A stretch of 64,000 nt of DNA from Ceratorhiza oryzae-sativae. Lineage: Eukaryota > Basidiomycota > Agaricomycetes > Cantharellales > Ceratobasidiaceae. Position numbers and translations under genes: made by a program. The DNA lies in contig JARWMV010000239.1 in the NCBI GenBank assembly GCA_030998015.1, positions 1,364,001-1,428,000 of the forward strand. Reading direction: 5' to 3'. The notes beneath the pieces were generated by a model. That model saw only the letters and a list, made by a program, of their open reading frames with translations, was not told the DNA's origin and did no database searches. This document shows positions 11,346-24,289 of this stretch, one piece after another (the first letter of the stretch is position 1; each line of letters starts with the position of its first letter).

Positions 11346-14300
11346 TCACGCGAATCCAAAGCCCTCGCCCCCCTCGTTGATGGCCAGCAGCAGCTGTGTG
11401 CGCAGCTTTTCGTACGACGAGTACTGCGGAAGGTCGACTGCAACGTCGGTCAGCACCCGCACCCGCCAGTCACCACCCACTTACTCTGGTTGAAGCATGT
11501 ATGCGCCTGCGGCAGTCGGTCGGGCTCGCCGTATGCGCGGTGGATCGAGAAGCGCTGGGTGCCCTGCACGCCCTGCAAGTCCCCGAACCCATCAAGTGGC
11601 ACTCGGGAGGTGCCGGTCGCAAAGCTCAGCACCTTCGCCCGGTCCTCGCGGTCAAACGACTTGAGCGCACGCCACCACCACACGATCGCCGGGTCTGACG
11701 GGCTGTACCCGTTGTAGTCGGTTGCCGCACGCCATTCGTCAATGTCAATGTCGGGTGTGCCAGAAATAAGCAACTCCAGCTCCTGCTCATTAAACTGTCC
11801 CGCGGCAATGCGTCAGTCAGCACACGTGCCATCAGCCGGTCGCACTCACGATTGAAATAAGCTCCCTGGGGATGATGTCGTAGAATCCGGCCAGCAGCGC
11901 CTCGATTTGGTCCTTGATCGATGTGAACAGGCGGTACTGAGCCGATAGCTGCACAAATTCCTTCTTGTTTTCCTGGTCCACCAGAGTCTTTTCCCCATTT
12001 TCCTTCAAGGGAACAACCTTGTGCACCCCAAACTAGATATTCCAAATGCCGTTTCATTAAACGTGTTGCCCCTGAGTGTGCCACAAACAGTGCTTACCTC
12101 GTCTGTCTCAACCGTAAACGTCATTTCCAGAACCGTGGGTCATTTTCCAGGATCCAGCACAGGCTCTTGTAATAATCAGGATCCACCCACTCGACATCTC
12201 GGTAGTCGACCGGCTTGCCCAGGATTTGCCGGTATAGCGAACGTGCAAAGTGTGCGTCCATCAACCGCCCATCGTAGATCGCCTTGCCAATCACGCGACC
12301 GACAAACTTGAAAAAGGAAAGGTGCTCTGGGTTCACCATCGACGCGCGGTTTGGCTGGAACGTTAGTTTGTCCGCCGCACAGGGCTGGAAGAGGGCATAG
12401 TCCGGGTTGAACATTTGTCGTGCCAAGATCTGGAACCACTCGCGAGTGACGCCACCCGCGTCTACGCCCTCCTCGTTATAGAACCGCACACTCAGCTTCC
12501 CGTATTTGATCTGTTCGCCCGTCTTGCGCTGCAAATTTTGGAAGCTATCCTCGAACACATGAGACCGCCTCAGGTTGAGTTGCAACGTCCCATGTGGCAT
12601 GTCCCGAGCCCGTCGCCTGAGCTGCTGGTTGAACCAGTTGCGCTTATTGTCAAAGTCTAGAACGCGTGGATTTTGGACTAGGAGCGAGAACGAACCGCCC
12701 ATAAGCGAAGGGTTGTTCCTGACCATTAGGTTCAAAACTTTTCGGTGTGCATCAGTGAATTCGACAAATAGGTCACTCGTCGACGCCCGAGGAGTTGTCG
12801 GAGAAAGTGGAGACATCAGGGCTCGTTGGGCGCGCCCTCCGGTTTGGGGCCGAACGTGTTTGCAAACGACCATCAGCGCCTCGATGAGAGGTAGCAAAAC
12901 TGTTGCAATATGCTCCAGTTCTGGCTTTTGCTCTACAACGCCAAGACAATCGCCTAGGCGTCGCCATAGCCCTTGGAACCTAAAGTCCTCGTAGATCGCA
13001 GTCACCTTTTCCTCGTCCACATTGGTTTCGCCATCAGGTCCTTCCTTCGAAGTGTACATGTAATCTATCGTCTTGAGGATACGCAATAACTTAGCCTGAT
13101 CAGATGACGCGGATGAGAATTTGGCAATGGCGGGTCCGCGAACGTCCTTGCTCGCTTCCGCCGCTTCGAGCGCCCGTGAGAGGTCATCCAAGTCATTGTA
13201 CAAGATAGTACCAAACTCTTGTGCCTTGGATTTAAGTTCAGAGGCGATCACATCACGGGCTCCAGGGAGAGCAGACAATGTTGGATATGGGCCAATGTAT
13301 GCGTGAAGGTCTTGCTCGATACTTCGCCAGACGTAAGAATGTTGACGATAAGACGGAAGTTGTGGTGAGGGATCTGAGGCGGATGGGCGCGAAGTACGGC
13401 TTCGGGACTCTCATCTGTGGGCTCCTTGTCCTTGGGTGCTGCTACGGATTCATTGTTAATAAAATGTCATGTATACCGGATGTGCGTAGCTTACCGGTAT
13501 CGCACTGGTCGACGCGCCTGGGTTTTCTGCTGGTGCGCTAGAAGGGGCGGCAGGGGCGACAGGGGCGTCGGCGGGCGGTGCATCTGCTGTTGATCCTTCA
13601 GCGGGAACGGTGGCGGGGGCAGTGGGTTCCACTGTTTGCGGAGTTTTGAGTGTTCCCAACGGCTTTGTGATCGATGCTAGGAGAGCTGCGATCGAATCGA
13701 GCATAGCAGGAGAGTTCAGGATGTTTGGACGGTCGAGCAGGCTGAGCAGTAAGACGACCGGGAAATGTGTTTGTGGCGCATGCTTCTCCTTGCCCTTTCC
13801 CTTGCGCGACGACGTGCGTTTCATCCCCACCGGGATCTCATGCTCGGTCAAGAAGTAGAGCGAAGACCGCTCGTTTGCTGCGACAATGAGTCCGAGTGTG
13901 TCCAGGCAGCGCTGTGCAACGAGGTTTGGGATATTCTCTCCGTTCAAGTGTGCGAACAGGGGGTTGAGTTCATGAGAGCCTGCTGTTGACTTGATGGATT
14001 TGGTTGGGGATGTGGAACTCTTTGCGACAGACATTTGGGAGAAACTTTGGTCGACAGCGGCTACATCCGTGGTCCCGTCCTGGAGGATGCTGAGCAGCAA
14101 CACAAACATGTCCTCTCGGGTCTTGGAATTCTCGCATAGATTGATCAATATTTTATGTAGGTTGTTCTTGCGAGGAAATTGCGGGAAGAACAGCAGGCGC
14201 ACGAGAGAGGAAATTCCATTCTTGTCTAGGAGCTGGATCGAATCGCGAGGTTGCGCAGGCTTGCGAGCGGCAGGCTGTTGCTCGTGGCGAGCTCCGGAAG

Positions 14301-17300
14301 CGGATCGAGCGGCGCCGGTCATATATCGTGGCCGAGCAAATACCTCCCGGAAAGCGTTCGCCTCTGCTATCATGGCCGAGGGTAGCGTCTGCAAGAATCC
14401 TTCATCTTGCTCCATTAGAACGGCTTGACGGAGCTGTGGATCGAGGCTCGCCAAGAAGCTGGCTGGGTCAATGTCGGATGGTCCAGCTGGCACCGCCGGT
14501 TCAGCAGCCCGGGCTCGTGCGCGCTCTAGCCGAGCTTGCTCCGCACTTTCTTGCATCAAAATCTCGGCGCGAATATCCGGTGGTAGCGCATCAAGGAAAT
14601 CGGCGCTGATTTGCGTCTCCTCGAGTCGAGGTTGAATCGCTGCTGCCGTACGCTGTTCACGCACATGTTGGTTCAGCACCTCTTCTCGCATGTCATCCGG
14701 TAGTGCTTCCAAGAAAGTTGGATCGATTCCTGTATCAGTGATATCTACCTCATTTCCATGGATATGCACAATAACCCGCGGTGCTTGTGGTGGTGGCTCG
14801 ACAGGTGCCTCCAAGTCTATGGCTGCCTCGGCCTCGGCGGTACTTCCAGAACCAGATGGCTGGGGGTCTACATCCATTTGAGGAGCACTGGATGGCTCGG
14901 GAGCCTCCGCGGGTTCCGTTGGTTGGGGTGCAGGGGTTGCGGAATCTTCCATTACGACGTCATCTGGGACAAAAGGCAGGGTTGGCTGGCTGGCTGAAGC
15001 CTCAGGAGCGGGTTTAGCGGCGGTTTCTCGAGAGGTCTCTTCTTGAGCTGTTTCTATTGCCTTTTCGGCCTCCTCCTTCTCTCTTGCTTCACGCTCGGCC
15101 TCTTCCTGCTCTCGTTCTCGCGCGGCTTTTTCCTCTCGCTCACGTTCGGCTTCTTTCTCCTGGCGGACTTTTTCTCGGTATGCCGGCAGCAGAGCGAGAA
15201 TGAGATGATCAGAAATCCTGCGGAGACGCTCAGTAGAAAACCTATGGTGGGTGATTCCGACCTCCTCTTGCCAACGAAGGGTAGTAGCGGCGGGAGCAAA
15301 CTCGGGGACTTCAAGAGTCTCAGGTGCGTGCCGATCGTGCCTAGATGAATGTCTATTGGGGGGTTGGTGGAGGCTAGCCATGATAGCTGTGCCGTTGTTT
15401 CCAGCGTTGGTCGTGATATCAAGTGTACTGCCGGGAGGAACAGGGTGCTGTGCGAGGAGTTGGTGCATGAGCTGTGCGCCCTCGCCCCCAATCATATTGT
15501 CGATGACTTGAAGCATTTCGCTGAAAGCGCCACGAGCGGGGGGAAGATTGCCACGCGCAGAGCGACGAGAAGAGCGTGAGGTGTGTTGTGGTCCGCCTCG
15601 AGCGGCCTCTGGGTTCTCTAGCAGGGGGTGGCTATTCACACCAGCAGAAGGTACACCGGCAATGCCTCGACTCCTTCCAAAGATAGCATCACCGTCATCT
15701 TAATGCAAATCAGTAAATGAAAGATTATCTCAAACTCCGAAGACTCACCCAGCAATCGATTTCGGTGCCCGTCGTCGGTTGACATGAAGAAACCACGGCC
15801 GTTGTGGATAATACCGGCCTGCCCCTCCCAATCCAATGCCAGATCATCATCTCCTCCTGGTAGTCCATCAATTTGCTCCAGAGCACTAATAAAAGTTTAG
15901 TCGTGTTGTGACAAACTGAATCCCGACTTACTCCTCGTCATCTGAAGTAGGCTCGGCATCATCACCCTCACCCTCAAGTGCAGCCTGGAGATCCACGGCT
16001 ACATACAAGAGTTAGTTGTACACGGATTCAAGTGCGGGCTGAGCATACCGGCCATATCGTCAATCTCGCGTTCCAAATCGCCATCGACACCAGGCTCGGG
16101 GACGGGGTGATCTGGTGCTGCGTCATCGTCCCAAGTGAGCCCAGCATCATCTTCGCTTTCGTCTTCACTCTCCTCCCCATCATCGTCGCCCTCGGACATC
16201 TCTTCGTCTTCATCCTCCCATTCGTCTCCGCCTGCAATCGCGAGCTCGCCCTCAGCATGGATTTCGTCTTCATCGTCACTGGTTTCGTCAGAAGCGTCCG
16301 TCCCAGTATCTTCATCCCCGAACTCCATTTCGACCTCTTCTCCTTCCTCCTCGCTGTCGTCCATTTCTTCATCCTGGGCGTAGTTTTGCTCATCCATCTC
16401 TCCGCTAAACCTATATGCGTGTTAAACTTAAAATCTTTGCGCTAGCTTGCAAAAACCCTGACTCACATTCCCAAGGCTGAGTTTCGATATAAGTCGTTGG
16501 CCGCCTCTACCTCGGACTCCTCCTCTTCCTCGTCAACCGACATACTCGACGAACTCTCTGTTTCCTCATCTACGGCTATAGAATTTTTGCTTTTGTCAGA
16601 GCGACCCATCTTGATCGCAACCTTAGATCTACACATCCCAGTGAGTTAGTGGATTTACTATATCATATTTGTTCAACTTACAAGTACTCGAGAGGGCGAA
16701 GGATGGCTGAGACCAGCGTTTTGATGTTCGGATAGTTCAAGTCGAGTTCTCCAACCGCCGTCGTCAAGATTCCAACGAAGTTCTTCTCAAGCATGATCTT
16801 GGCCAGATGAATTGTGAGTTCATCTTGCGTCGGTTTCGATGAAATAGTGGGCAGGGGAGTCAACAGCCGGGAACAAAGATCGGCATGAGCAATTAGTCGA
16901 CCATAGCGGATATCGATAGGAGTAGCGTTCGACGTGTCCCGAATAGATTTGGCAAGAACGTCTAGCACAGTCTTACGAATATTCACGATGTCGGCCGGCA
17001 GATCCTTCAAATCTGTCGAAGTTTGCTGCGCTGTAGATGGGACGAGCAAAGCGAAATCACCACGTCCATCGCGCTTCGACATCGTTGTCCGGCGCTTCGC
17101 CTTTTCCGTTGGCGGCCCGTAGATTTTACCATACGAGAGCAGGTCTGACAGCAAGAAGGAGATAATGGTGCTTTTGGATTTTGCACCTTCCCGGGCTGGA
17201 GTGCTCATCCTTTTCTTCCCAGCTGCAACGAATGCTAGCTTGCAGGACGGGTAGGAGAGGAGCAACTCTGCGAGTGTGTGCAACAGGAAGCATGTATACA

Positions 17301-20300
17301 AATAGTCTGAATGAGGTGCTCCGAAATTGGCTCAGCAGATTGAGTGACCGGCTCGGTGCCCTGAGTTGGAGTGGCAGCGCGACCTTCGTCTACGGGCATC
17401 GAGCCTGTGGCTTGTGACGACTTTGCAATCGAAGGACCGGCGTCCTCCGACAGTGAATCCAGGGCGCTGTGACCAGCTCGATGAAGCTCGTTGACAATAT
17501 ACTGAATTAAGCGTTCCCCGAAATCGGTCCCGACGGGTTTTCCAGAGCCTCCTTCTGCGGAAGAAACTGTCTGATCTCCTTCGTTGGTAGTAGTGGAAAG
17601 TGTGAGGGAATACTGGCCAGGTCCTGGTCGAGAATTCGTGGTCAGCTGGCAGAGCTCCGATGCTGTCTTGACAAACTCTTCCGGGTCGCGGAGAGCGACG
17701 GATCGACATGTGCCAACAAAACTCGAGACCTCGGCAGCGCGGTTGCGATTATTGGGGAACACCTTCTTGATTTCACTGAGCATGATCTGTTTCACTACGC
17801 TTGGGCTCTCCACGATATGTCGCAATATAATCAAAGGATGACTTGGCTGTTGGTGGTGTCCCTGGATGAATCGTTGTAATGGAAAGCAGATGCTGCAAGC
17901 CACCCCTTGTCAAAAACTCAGTTGCTAAAGCATGATCACGGGTCAGGACTATTAGCAGCCTCAAAACAGCCAAGAGATCGTCGCTCGACAGAACAGAGAG
18001 AGGTAGGAGGTCCAGGCATAAATTGAAGGCCGCCAAACGAGAGCTCGAAAGGCCATTGTCAGGGCGGAAAGCAACAGAAGTAATAGGCTCGCCGTCCTTC
18101 GGAAGTGCAACAGGGGAAATTTCGTCAACAATGCAAAGAGCACTTCGATGACCAAGAGATAAGGTGCAAGCCAATCGACATGAGCATCCAATGATTTGAC
18201 GGAGAACTTCAGGAAATAGTCGAGCAAAGCTCGGACATTTTCCGTGGGTGGAAGGTAGTGATCTGTTGCGCTCATGTCGTTCAAAACGATAGCAAGTAGC
18301 CGGCAGCGAACCGCAAAGGACGACTCGCTCGGCGTGAGTGTCTCGAGGTTAGAGAAAAGCGCATCCAGACAGCCAGCTTGGTAGGAATTGGTTGGGCCGA
18401 CGAAAGCAGACTTGAGATCGAATACAAGTTGGGGTCCTTGTCAGCAAGTGTCAGGAGACGAGGGCCAATGTTAGGGCGGAGTGCTTGTCGAGCATCTTGG
18501 AGTTCCTTCGCCCAATCACGCATAACCACTTCGGTGTCCTCGGCCTTTCCTTTCCCCTTATCAGTGCTGGCTTCGGGTTCATCCTGCTCGGCGTCGCCGG
18601 TATTCTGTGGCACATCGTCAGTTTGCATGATGACGAGCCTTCTGCGGGAGCAGCAGCTGGCTCGTCTGGCGATCCCAGCCCGTCGATAGAATCACCGTGT
18701 GTGAGAAGATACTCAGTTGCGCGAGCCGTGTTATTGTTCCCTATCACCAAAGCACGAGAAGCGGCCTCTCGAGAGAATCCCATATCCACCAGAACTTGGA
18801 GGCGGTTTTCGTCAACGGGAACGTTTCGTGGTGCTGGGGGCTGCATCATTGTCCGGCTCCGCAAAAATTCGCCAAAAGAGGCAGACGCGTCGCTCCCAGC
18901 TTCCTCGCGGTCGGCTTTCATAATTTCCAAAACTGTGTTCACGACCCCCCTGACCAAATCGGATGGAGCCTTTGTTAGCCAAGAGAGTTCCAGAGTCGGG
19001 AGGCTATTGGGATAAACGTCGCGCGAGCTTTGACAAGAAATTGGTAGGGCTCAAAGAATTCTTCATCTGTTGGTGGCTTGTCGGTGGTCGTGATTTGGCT
19101 AGTTTGGGGAGACGTAAATAGAGGGGCTGAAGATACCACGGATTGTAGCAGGCTGAGAGCAACTTTAGTACACCCAAGTACGTAGATCAATTCGTTCTTG
19201 TCATCGACGTTTGTTCCTGTTCGGGGATGCTATAAATGCGATCGGCTGCATTGATACAGTTGTTCACGAGCTCAATAATGCGCTCTTGTCCGTCACTCGG
19301 AATAACGCGACGAGAAGAATGGTTTGCATGGTGGCCGATTGGCGTTCTGCGGATTTTGTACGTTAGCCGCGATCCAGCAGCACATCCTTAGACATACCAT
19401 CGAAAACAAGTATCTGGAGGAGGTTGAGCATCACAGTAGCATGTGCATATGTAGCATATAGGTCAGCTATAATCACCAAAGTTAATTTATAGAACTACCT
19501 CAAGGACATGAAAACTTACAAGATGGACGCCAAGCAAGATGTTCCTTGAGTATCTCAGCTATGATGATAGCAGCAGAAAATCCTTGTTTACGCTGCTCCG
19601 AGTCCGCGATCCGGCGACTGGGGACAAGTACTTTGACCACCGCTGCATATGATATCATGAGGCAGGATTCAAGTGTACAATCTGAATAAACTTACCATGG
19701 AAGAACGGAGCCAACGCACTCGGAAGCATCTCTGCCAGGTGGCGCATGAGCCGGCTGTTCTGTTCGTTCACAACTTTTGTCGACCTCGTCCCTCCACTTT
19801 CCGACACCGAGGCTTCGGTCGCATTCGCATCATGGTATGGAGATCCATCTTGCGGTCGGTTCAGCGACAAGAGTTCTTCGCTCGTGCCAGCAGGACCAGT
19901 CGAGGCCTGAGCACGCCTTGCGCGTTCAACGCAGACTTGAGTGCCGCATGTTCCCACACAAACGCACGATGCAACGCGCCAAGTTTCTGGAGGATCTCGC
20001 CAGAGTCGGGGCCGGTGAGCGTTTGGATGAGAGGGGGCCGCCACGAGAGTGACCATAACCAACGGTCGTATATATATCCGCGAGAAGATTGACACGGAGA
20101 TGCAGTGTGAACAATTTTCGATACTCAGAATTGCCTCGTCCAAACTTCCCTGGACTGTCAAATAAGGGCGGTCATTATTCCACATAGTTCTCAAATAGGA
20201 AGCTACAAACCTGCTCGATTCATCAACTGAGCCAACCTGGATTGATCAGATGATTGTTCCCAGTAGGGCTTCGTTTCTTCGAGGGACATTCGAATATGTT

Positions 20301-23300
20301 TGGTGAGAGACGACAGGGTTTGCGTGGCGGAAACCTCAGTCATAGATCGAAGTAGTTGAACCATAGAATCGGCCGCGACGGAAGCTCCATAGCCCAATGG
20401 GAGACAAGGCAGAGCATATAGCCGAGCGAGTCGATCGAGTCCGTCAGTATTCGAAACGAACTCGTGGCATGGGGCACATGCTGGAACATGCCATCCAGGA
20501 ACTATCAAAATCGACGTTAAATCACCAAGCACCCAACGCATATAGTCACAAAACTCACGCGGCAGATGATATCAATATGCGAGGCGATCGCGTTGTCTCC
20601 TCGCTCGACTTTTGCTGTCTCTTGTTCCTCAGTCTCTTGAACCGCGGGAGTAGCAACACCCGAAGCGACTGCGGACTCTTGCCCAACCGAAAGCCAAGCG
20701 GGAGTCGACGGCGCCGGCTCCTTTGAAACAGATGGAGTCGTCGCGATCAATCGATACAGACTCTCTTGATCCTTGGGAACTTGGAACGAATTGCCAAGAT
20801 CCTCAACCTTCTGTAGGGTACCGATGATACTCTCAAATACCACGTCTTTCAGCGTCGGATGGTGTCGCACAAGCTCGTCCACGGCGCCACCGATCGCATT
20901 TGCATTGTCCTTTTCGAGCAGGACCTTGATGTGTGCCTCGCTCGTGAAGATCGAGAAGAACGTAGTCATCACAGACTTGTGCTCATTGAACTGGTTTTGA
21001 CCCGCTTGGTTCAGGCAAAGTGCACCAATCGCGTTGGGCACGGAAGTGATGACTTCAATCGCAGGTTCAATACCAGCTTCAATCGCCGCGTAAAAGACAT
21101 CTGGTACATGTGCTTCTTGGAGGATCGCGAGCGACGTCGGCTCGTTGTGCACAAACATAGCCATGATATTGATCGCTGCATATAGTCGGATTAGTATACA
21201 ATCTGGCGAATGGTATGGATGAACCTACCAATCGAGTAGATGGCCGGTCCAAAAAGCACTTTGTTCTCCATAATCAACTTTACCGACTTGGTCAAGGACG
21301 ACTCGATGAGATTTCGCAGTCCTTCGGCAGTCCCTGAAGATTGCATCATGCGATGCATAGAGCGAATAATATGCTTCAACAAAGACGATCGCACGAATGG
21401 AAGATGGCCTATAGAACGTTTAGTTACATCATACGACCCCATGATACAAAATACATACTAGTATTGATTGCCGAGGCAGGTTGATCAGACGCCTTGGCAG
21501 CAGTACCAAACTGCTCAATGCCTGTATTGACTTCGTACAGGATTCGCTCGACCATCGCATCCACACCATGTGCATTTATGAACAACTGGAATGCCGTAGG
21601 GAATCCATAGAGCAAGTTGTCTACGAGTGGCATGGCCTTTGAGACGACGGGCATCCTCTCAGCCAGACGATTCTCGATAAGCATGATCAGTTGGGACACG
21701 AGACCAGCGCCGACGACTTGAGTGCCTCCTGCAGATTGTGAGGCGAGGTATGTAATGAATCCAATCACAGCTTCTGGGAACTCGTTTGGAATGGTTGCTA
21801 ATTAAAGTGTATCAGCATGACAATTTGCATCGCCGAGGGATTACTCACATGAAGGCTTGCTGATATCTGCAATCGTCTTGCGTAACGCACCCATAAGGAT
21901 ACCATGGCTGACGTTTGCGTTCACGGCAGCCAAGACTTCCGACGAACGATGGCGGTATCGCGCGATCCCGTCAAGGGCATGGACAGCTGCAGTCTGGACG
22001 GATATCGGAACGTTTCGATCATGATGGATCAGCTCGGCCAAATGTTGGGTGAGATCGGGTTCATATAAAAACAGCTGCTGTTGTGCAGAGGACTCGGCTT
22101 GGGTATGGGCTAAAGCGGAGTCAGAACTATTGGGGAGTGCAGATCCGAATATATACCCACCATAGATAGCGATGGCGAGCAACCTTGCGCACGCAACCTT
22201 TTCCCGCGCGGCTTCTTGGCCGGGGCCAAGCACACGAGCAATTCGAACTCGGCACATGAGCTCAAAAACCTCCTCCTCTGGTACCTCGTATTTCTCAACT
22301 GCATCGGCGACAATCTGATTAACCTCTTTGGTTTGATTGTGCAGATCTGTAAGCCGGACCACCGTCATCCCTGACTGACGCCCTGCGTGTGAGGTCGAAT
22401 CTTTCGATGGGGACATGGGATTAGAAGGCCCAGCTGAGCGAGATGTCGACGGCCGGGTGGGAGTTTGCTCGACAGTCTCGGGCTTGGGTTCTTGCCCTGG
22501 GACCGCCGTGGCTGATTTGCGATAAAATTGAAAACTAATTTCGTCAGAGCCAGGGATGATATCTTTAGCGGGCTGAGCAGTCCCCGGACGAGGGGTGGAA
22601 GCTCCAGTAGCAACCTGAGTCGGCGTCGCGAATCCGCTCGAGCTCATGCCAAACCCGAACCGGATGCCGGTGTCTGGTGCTTTGGGCTTGGCCACGGCAG
22701 GGGAAGAGGGCGGAACCCCGTCGAGCAACTCATGGAGCTCTACACCCGCCTCGCGCAGCCCGGGCCAGCGTAACGCAAGCGCCTGCAGCCTCGGCGCCGA
22801 GATGTTTAGCGTGTGCGAGGTTGGTGGTTGGGACGAGTATTGTTGGACGGTCGGAGGAGAAGGTTGAGGACAGCGACTAGAACGTCGAGATCAGACGTTG
22901 CCAATAGTGCGTTTAACCTCTGCGCAATCGAATCGGGTCAGAACAGTTTCGCCGCCGTAGCGGGTGGCGCTTGCCCAACCGCATAATAATATAATTTTAA
23001 CTCACATCATAAGACGCAAATAACTTTCGGTTGGTCGAATTCTCGAGCAACATCCTCTCGAATCGCAGAATCTCGAGCAGAATTCTCCGATCGGGGTCTT
23101 CAAATTTTACAAGCTGGAGTTTGTTGAGATCGTACTTGTCGATAATATCACTCAGGATGGTATCGAATCGGTTCAGGACTTTGGTCCACGAGTTCAGGTC
23201 GGAGCGTGGCCATGTCCACATGCGTATGGTCGAGATATATTGAGCGAGCTCAGACTGAGGCGTCTCGATCAGTCTCGCGATGAGCGCTGCCACCTCGGGA

Positions 23301-23399
23301 TGCTAGAGCCAGAACGCGCGGTTAGGGTCAACGGCGAGATGTCGGAAAGACAAAACGTACGGGCAGGCCGACTTTCTTGGATTGCTTTTGTATCTTCAT
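11346..23399 (-). CDS. TOM1: Giant HECT-domain E3 ubiquitin ligase, TOM1/HUWE1 family
   Basis: About 12 kb with some 20 short introns, coding for roughly 3,600 residues, as expected for the family. The start at 23399 gives [13 protein letters not shown], followed by the N-terminal helical arrays ([19 protein letters not shown]). A UBA domain ([17 protein letters not shown]) lies near 18,840. A very acidic Asp/Glu tract spans 16,390-16,010. Three UBM-like repeats ([28 protein letters not shown] and a weaker third) lie near 14,730-14,380. The C-terminal HECT domain starts near 12,700 and contains [10 protein letters not shown] with the catalytic Cys codon at 11495-11497, ending GFGFA. The enzyme ubiquitinates excess ribosomal proteins, histones and other substrates in yeast and animals. 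At least four single-base frame breaks occur (12137-12139, 17315-17316, 19918-19919, 20033-20037), each in a homopolymer and probably artefactual. Confidence 0.93.
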
Positions 23400-23567
23400 C
23401 GCGGCAGACTATGCAGTGCGCCGCGCGTGCGTGGTTGTAGATCGCAGCCAGTGGTGAGTGAGAACTGGATGAGCCACTTGCGTCAACAGTACCAGATCAA
23501 TTCCCTGAGCGCTACAAAGATGCTGACTAAGCGCTAATCATAGCCCAGCGCCACTTGAATTTTATCC
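23400..23567. promoter_or_regulatory. Bidirectional promoter between TOM1-type and bS6m genes
   Basis: Only 168 bp separate the start codons of two divergent genes, so both promoters must share or abut this segment. I see no canonical TATA box for either direction. Confidence 0.6.
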
Positions 23568-24217
23568 ATGCCGTTCTACGAGTTGCTTTGCATATCCAGT
23601 CACTTTCGCGACTATGTGGGAGTGTTTTTTTAGACATCTACTGCTCTAACTCTGCCCTAGAAATACGTCAAAGAACTTGTTACTGTCACTGCCCAGCATG
23701 TCATGAACCACGGAGGGGTTGTCAGAAACATCACCAGTCTCGGCACTCGTACTCTGCCTCAACGTATGCGAAGCCACCAGCAGTGGCATTACACAGGAGA
23801 GTGAGTACTACATGCTTAATTCCCTTGCTGTGCGAGAACGCCCTGCGAGATCTATGAACAGTGTCCCACGAACTCGAGATGCACTTTCCAGCTCGCAAGG
23901 CGGACTCTCCCATGCTACAAATTGCCATTCTGCTGCCTCTTTCAGTTTTTCTGCGCCTTCAAAACCCCCAGGGCCAGGCATATATCCAATTCTTTAGACT
24001 ATGATCACCCCCCCCCTCTTGGCGACCATTACTCACACGTTTAACGTACAGCTACTGGACAATGCACTTTGACTCTTCCCCAACCGTCATGCAAGCCCTC
24101 GGTGCTCGTCTCCGTCAAGATCCGCGAGTCATCCGGGTCAACACGCTCAAGCTCGGCGAAAAGCTCAAAGATATCGTCAAACCAAAGGAGAAAACTATCC
24201 ATTATGATTATCTCTAG
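23568..24217 (+). CDS. MRP17: Mitochondrial small ribosomal subunit protein bS6m (Mrp17)
   Basis: Three exons (23568-23615, 23661-23800, 24052-24217) give a 117-residue protein. It begins MPFYELLCISSHFRDY and continues KYVKELVTVTAQHVMNHGG, VVRNITSLGTRTLP, HQQWHYTGDYWTMHFDSSP and DPRVIRVNTLKLGEKL. This is the ferredoxin-like S6 fold, with the PFYELL opening and the VIRVNTLKL strand diagnostic of fungal Mrp17. It binds 15S/12S rRNA in the mitoribosome platform with bS18m. All three exons join in frame with consensus splice sites. Intron 2 (about 250 bp) is long for this window. It is divergent from the TOM1-type gene across 168 bp and converges on the HAD gene, 72 bp away. Confidence 0.9.
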
Positions 24218-24289
24218 GACTATGCTCTTTCGCCTGTTCATGTCGTTGTGCACGCCACTCAATCACATTGATTCATGCTTAACGAACAG

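Noticed and set aside
16135..16383. Plus-strand Ser-rich frame
   Set aside because: Mirror of the Asp/Glu tract of TOM1 on the other strand.
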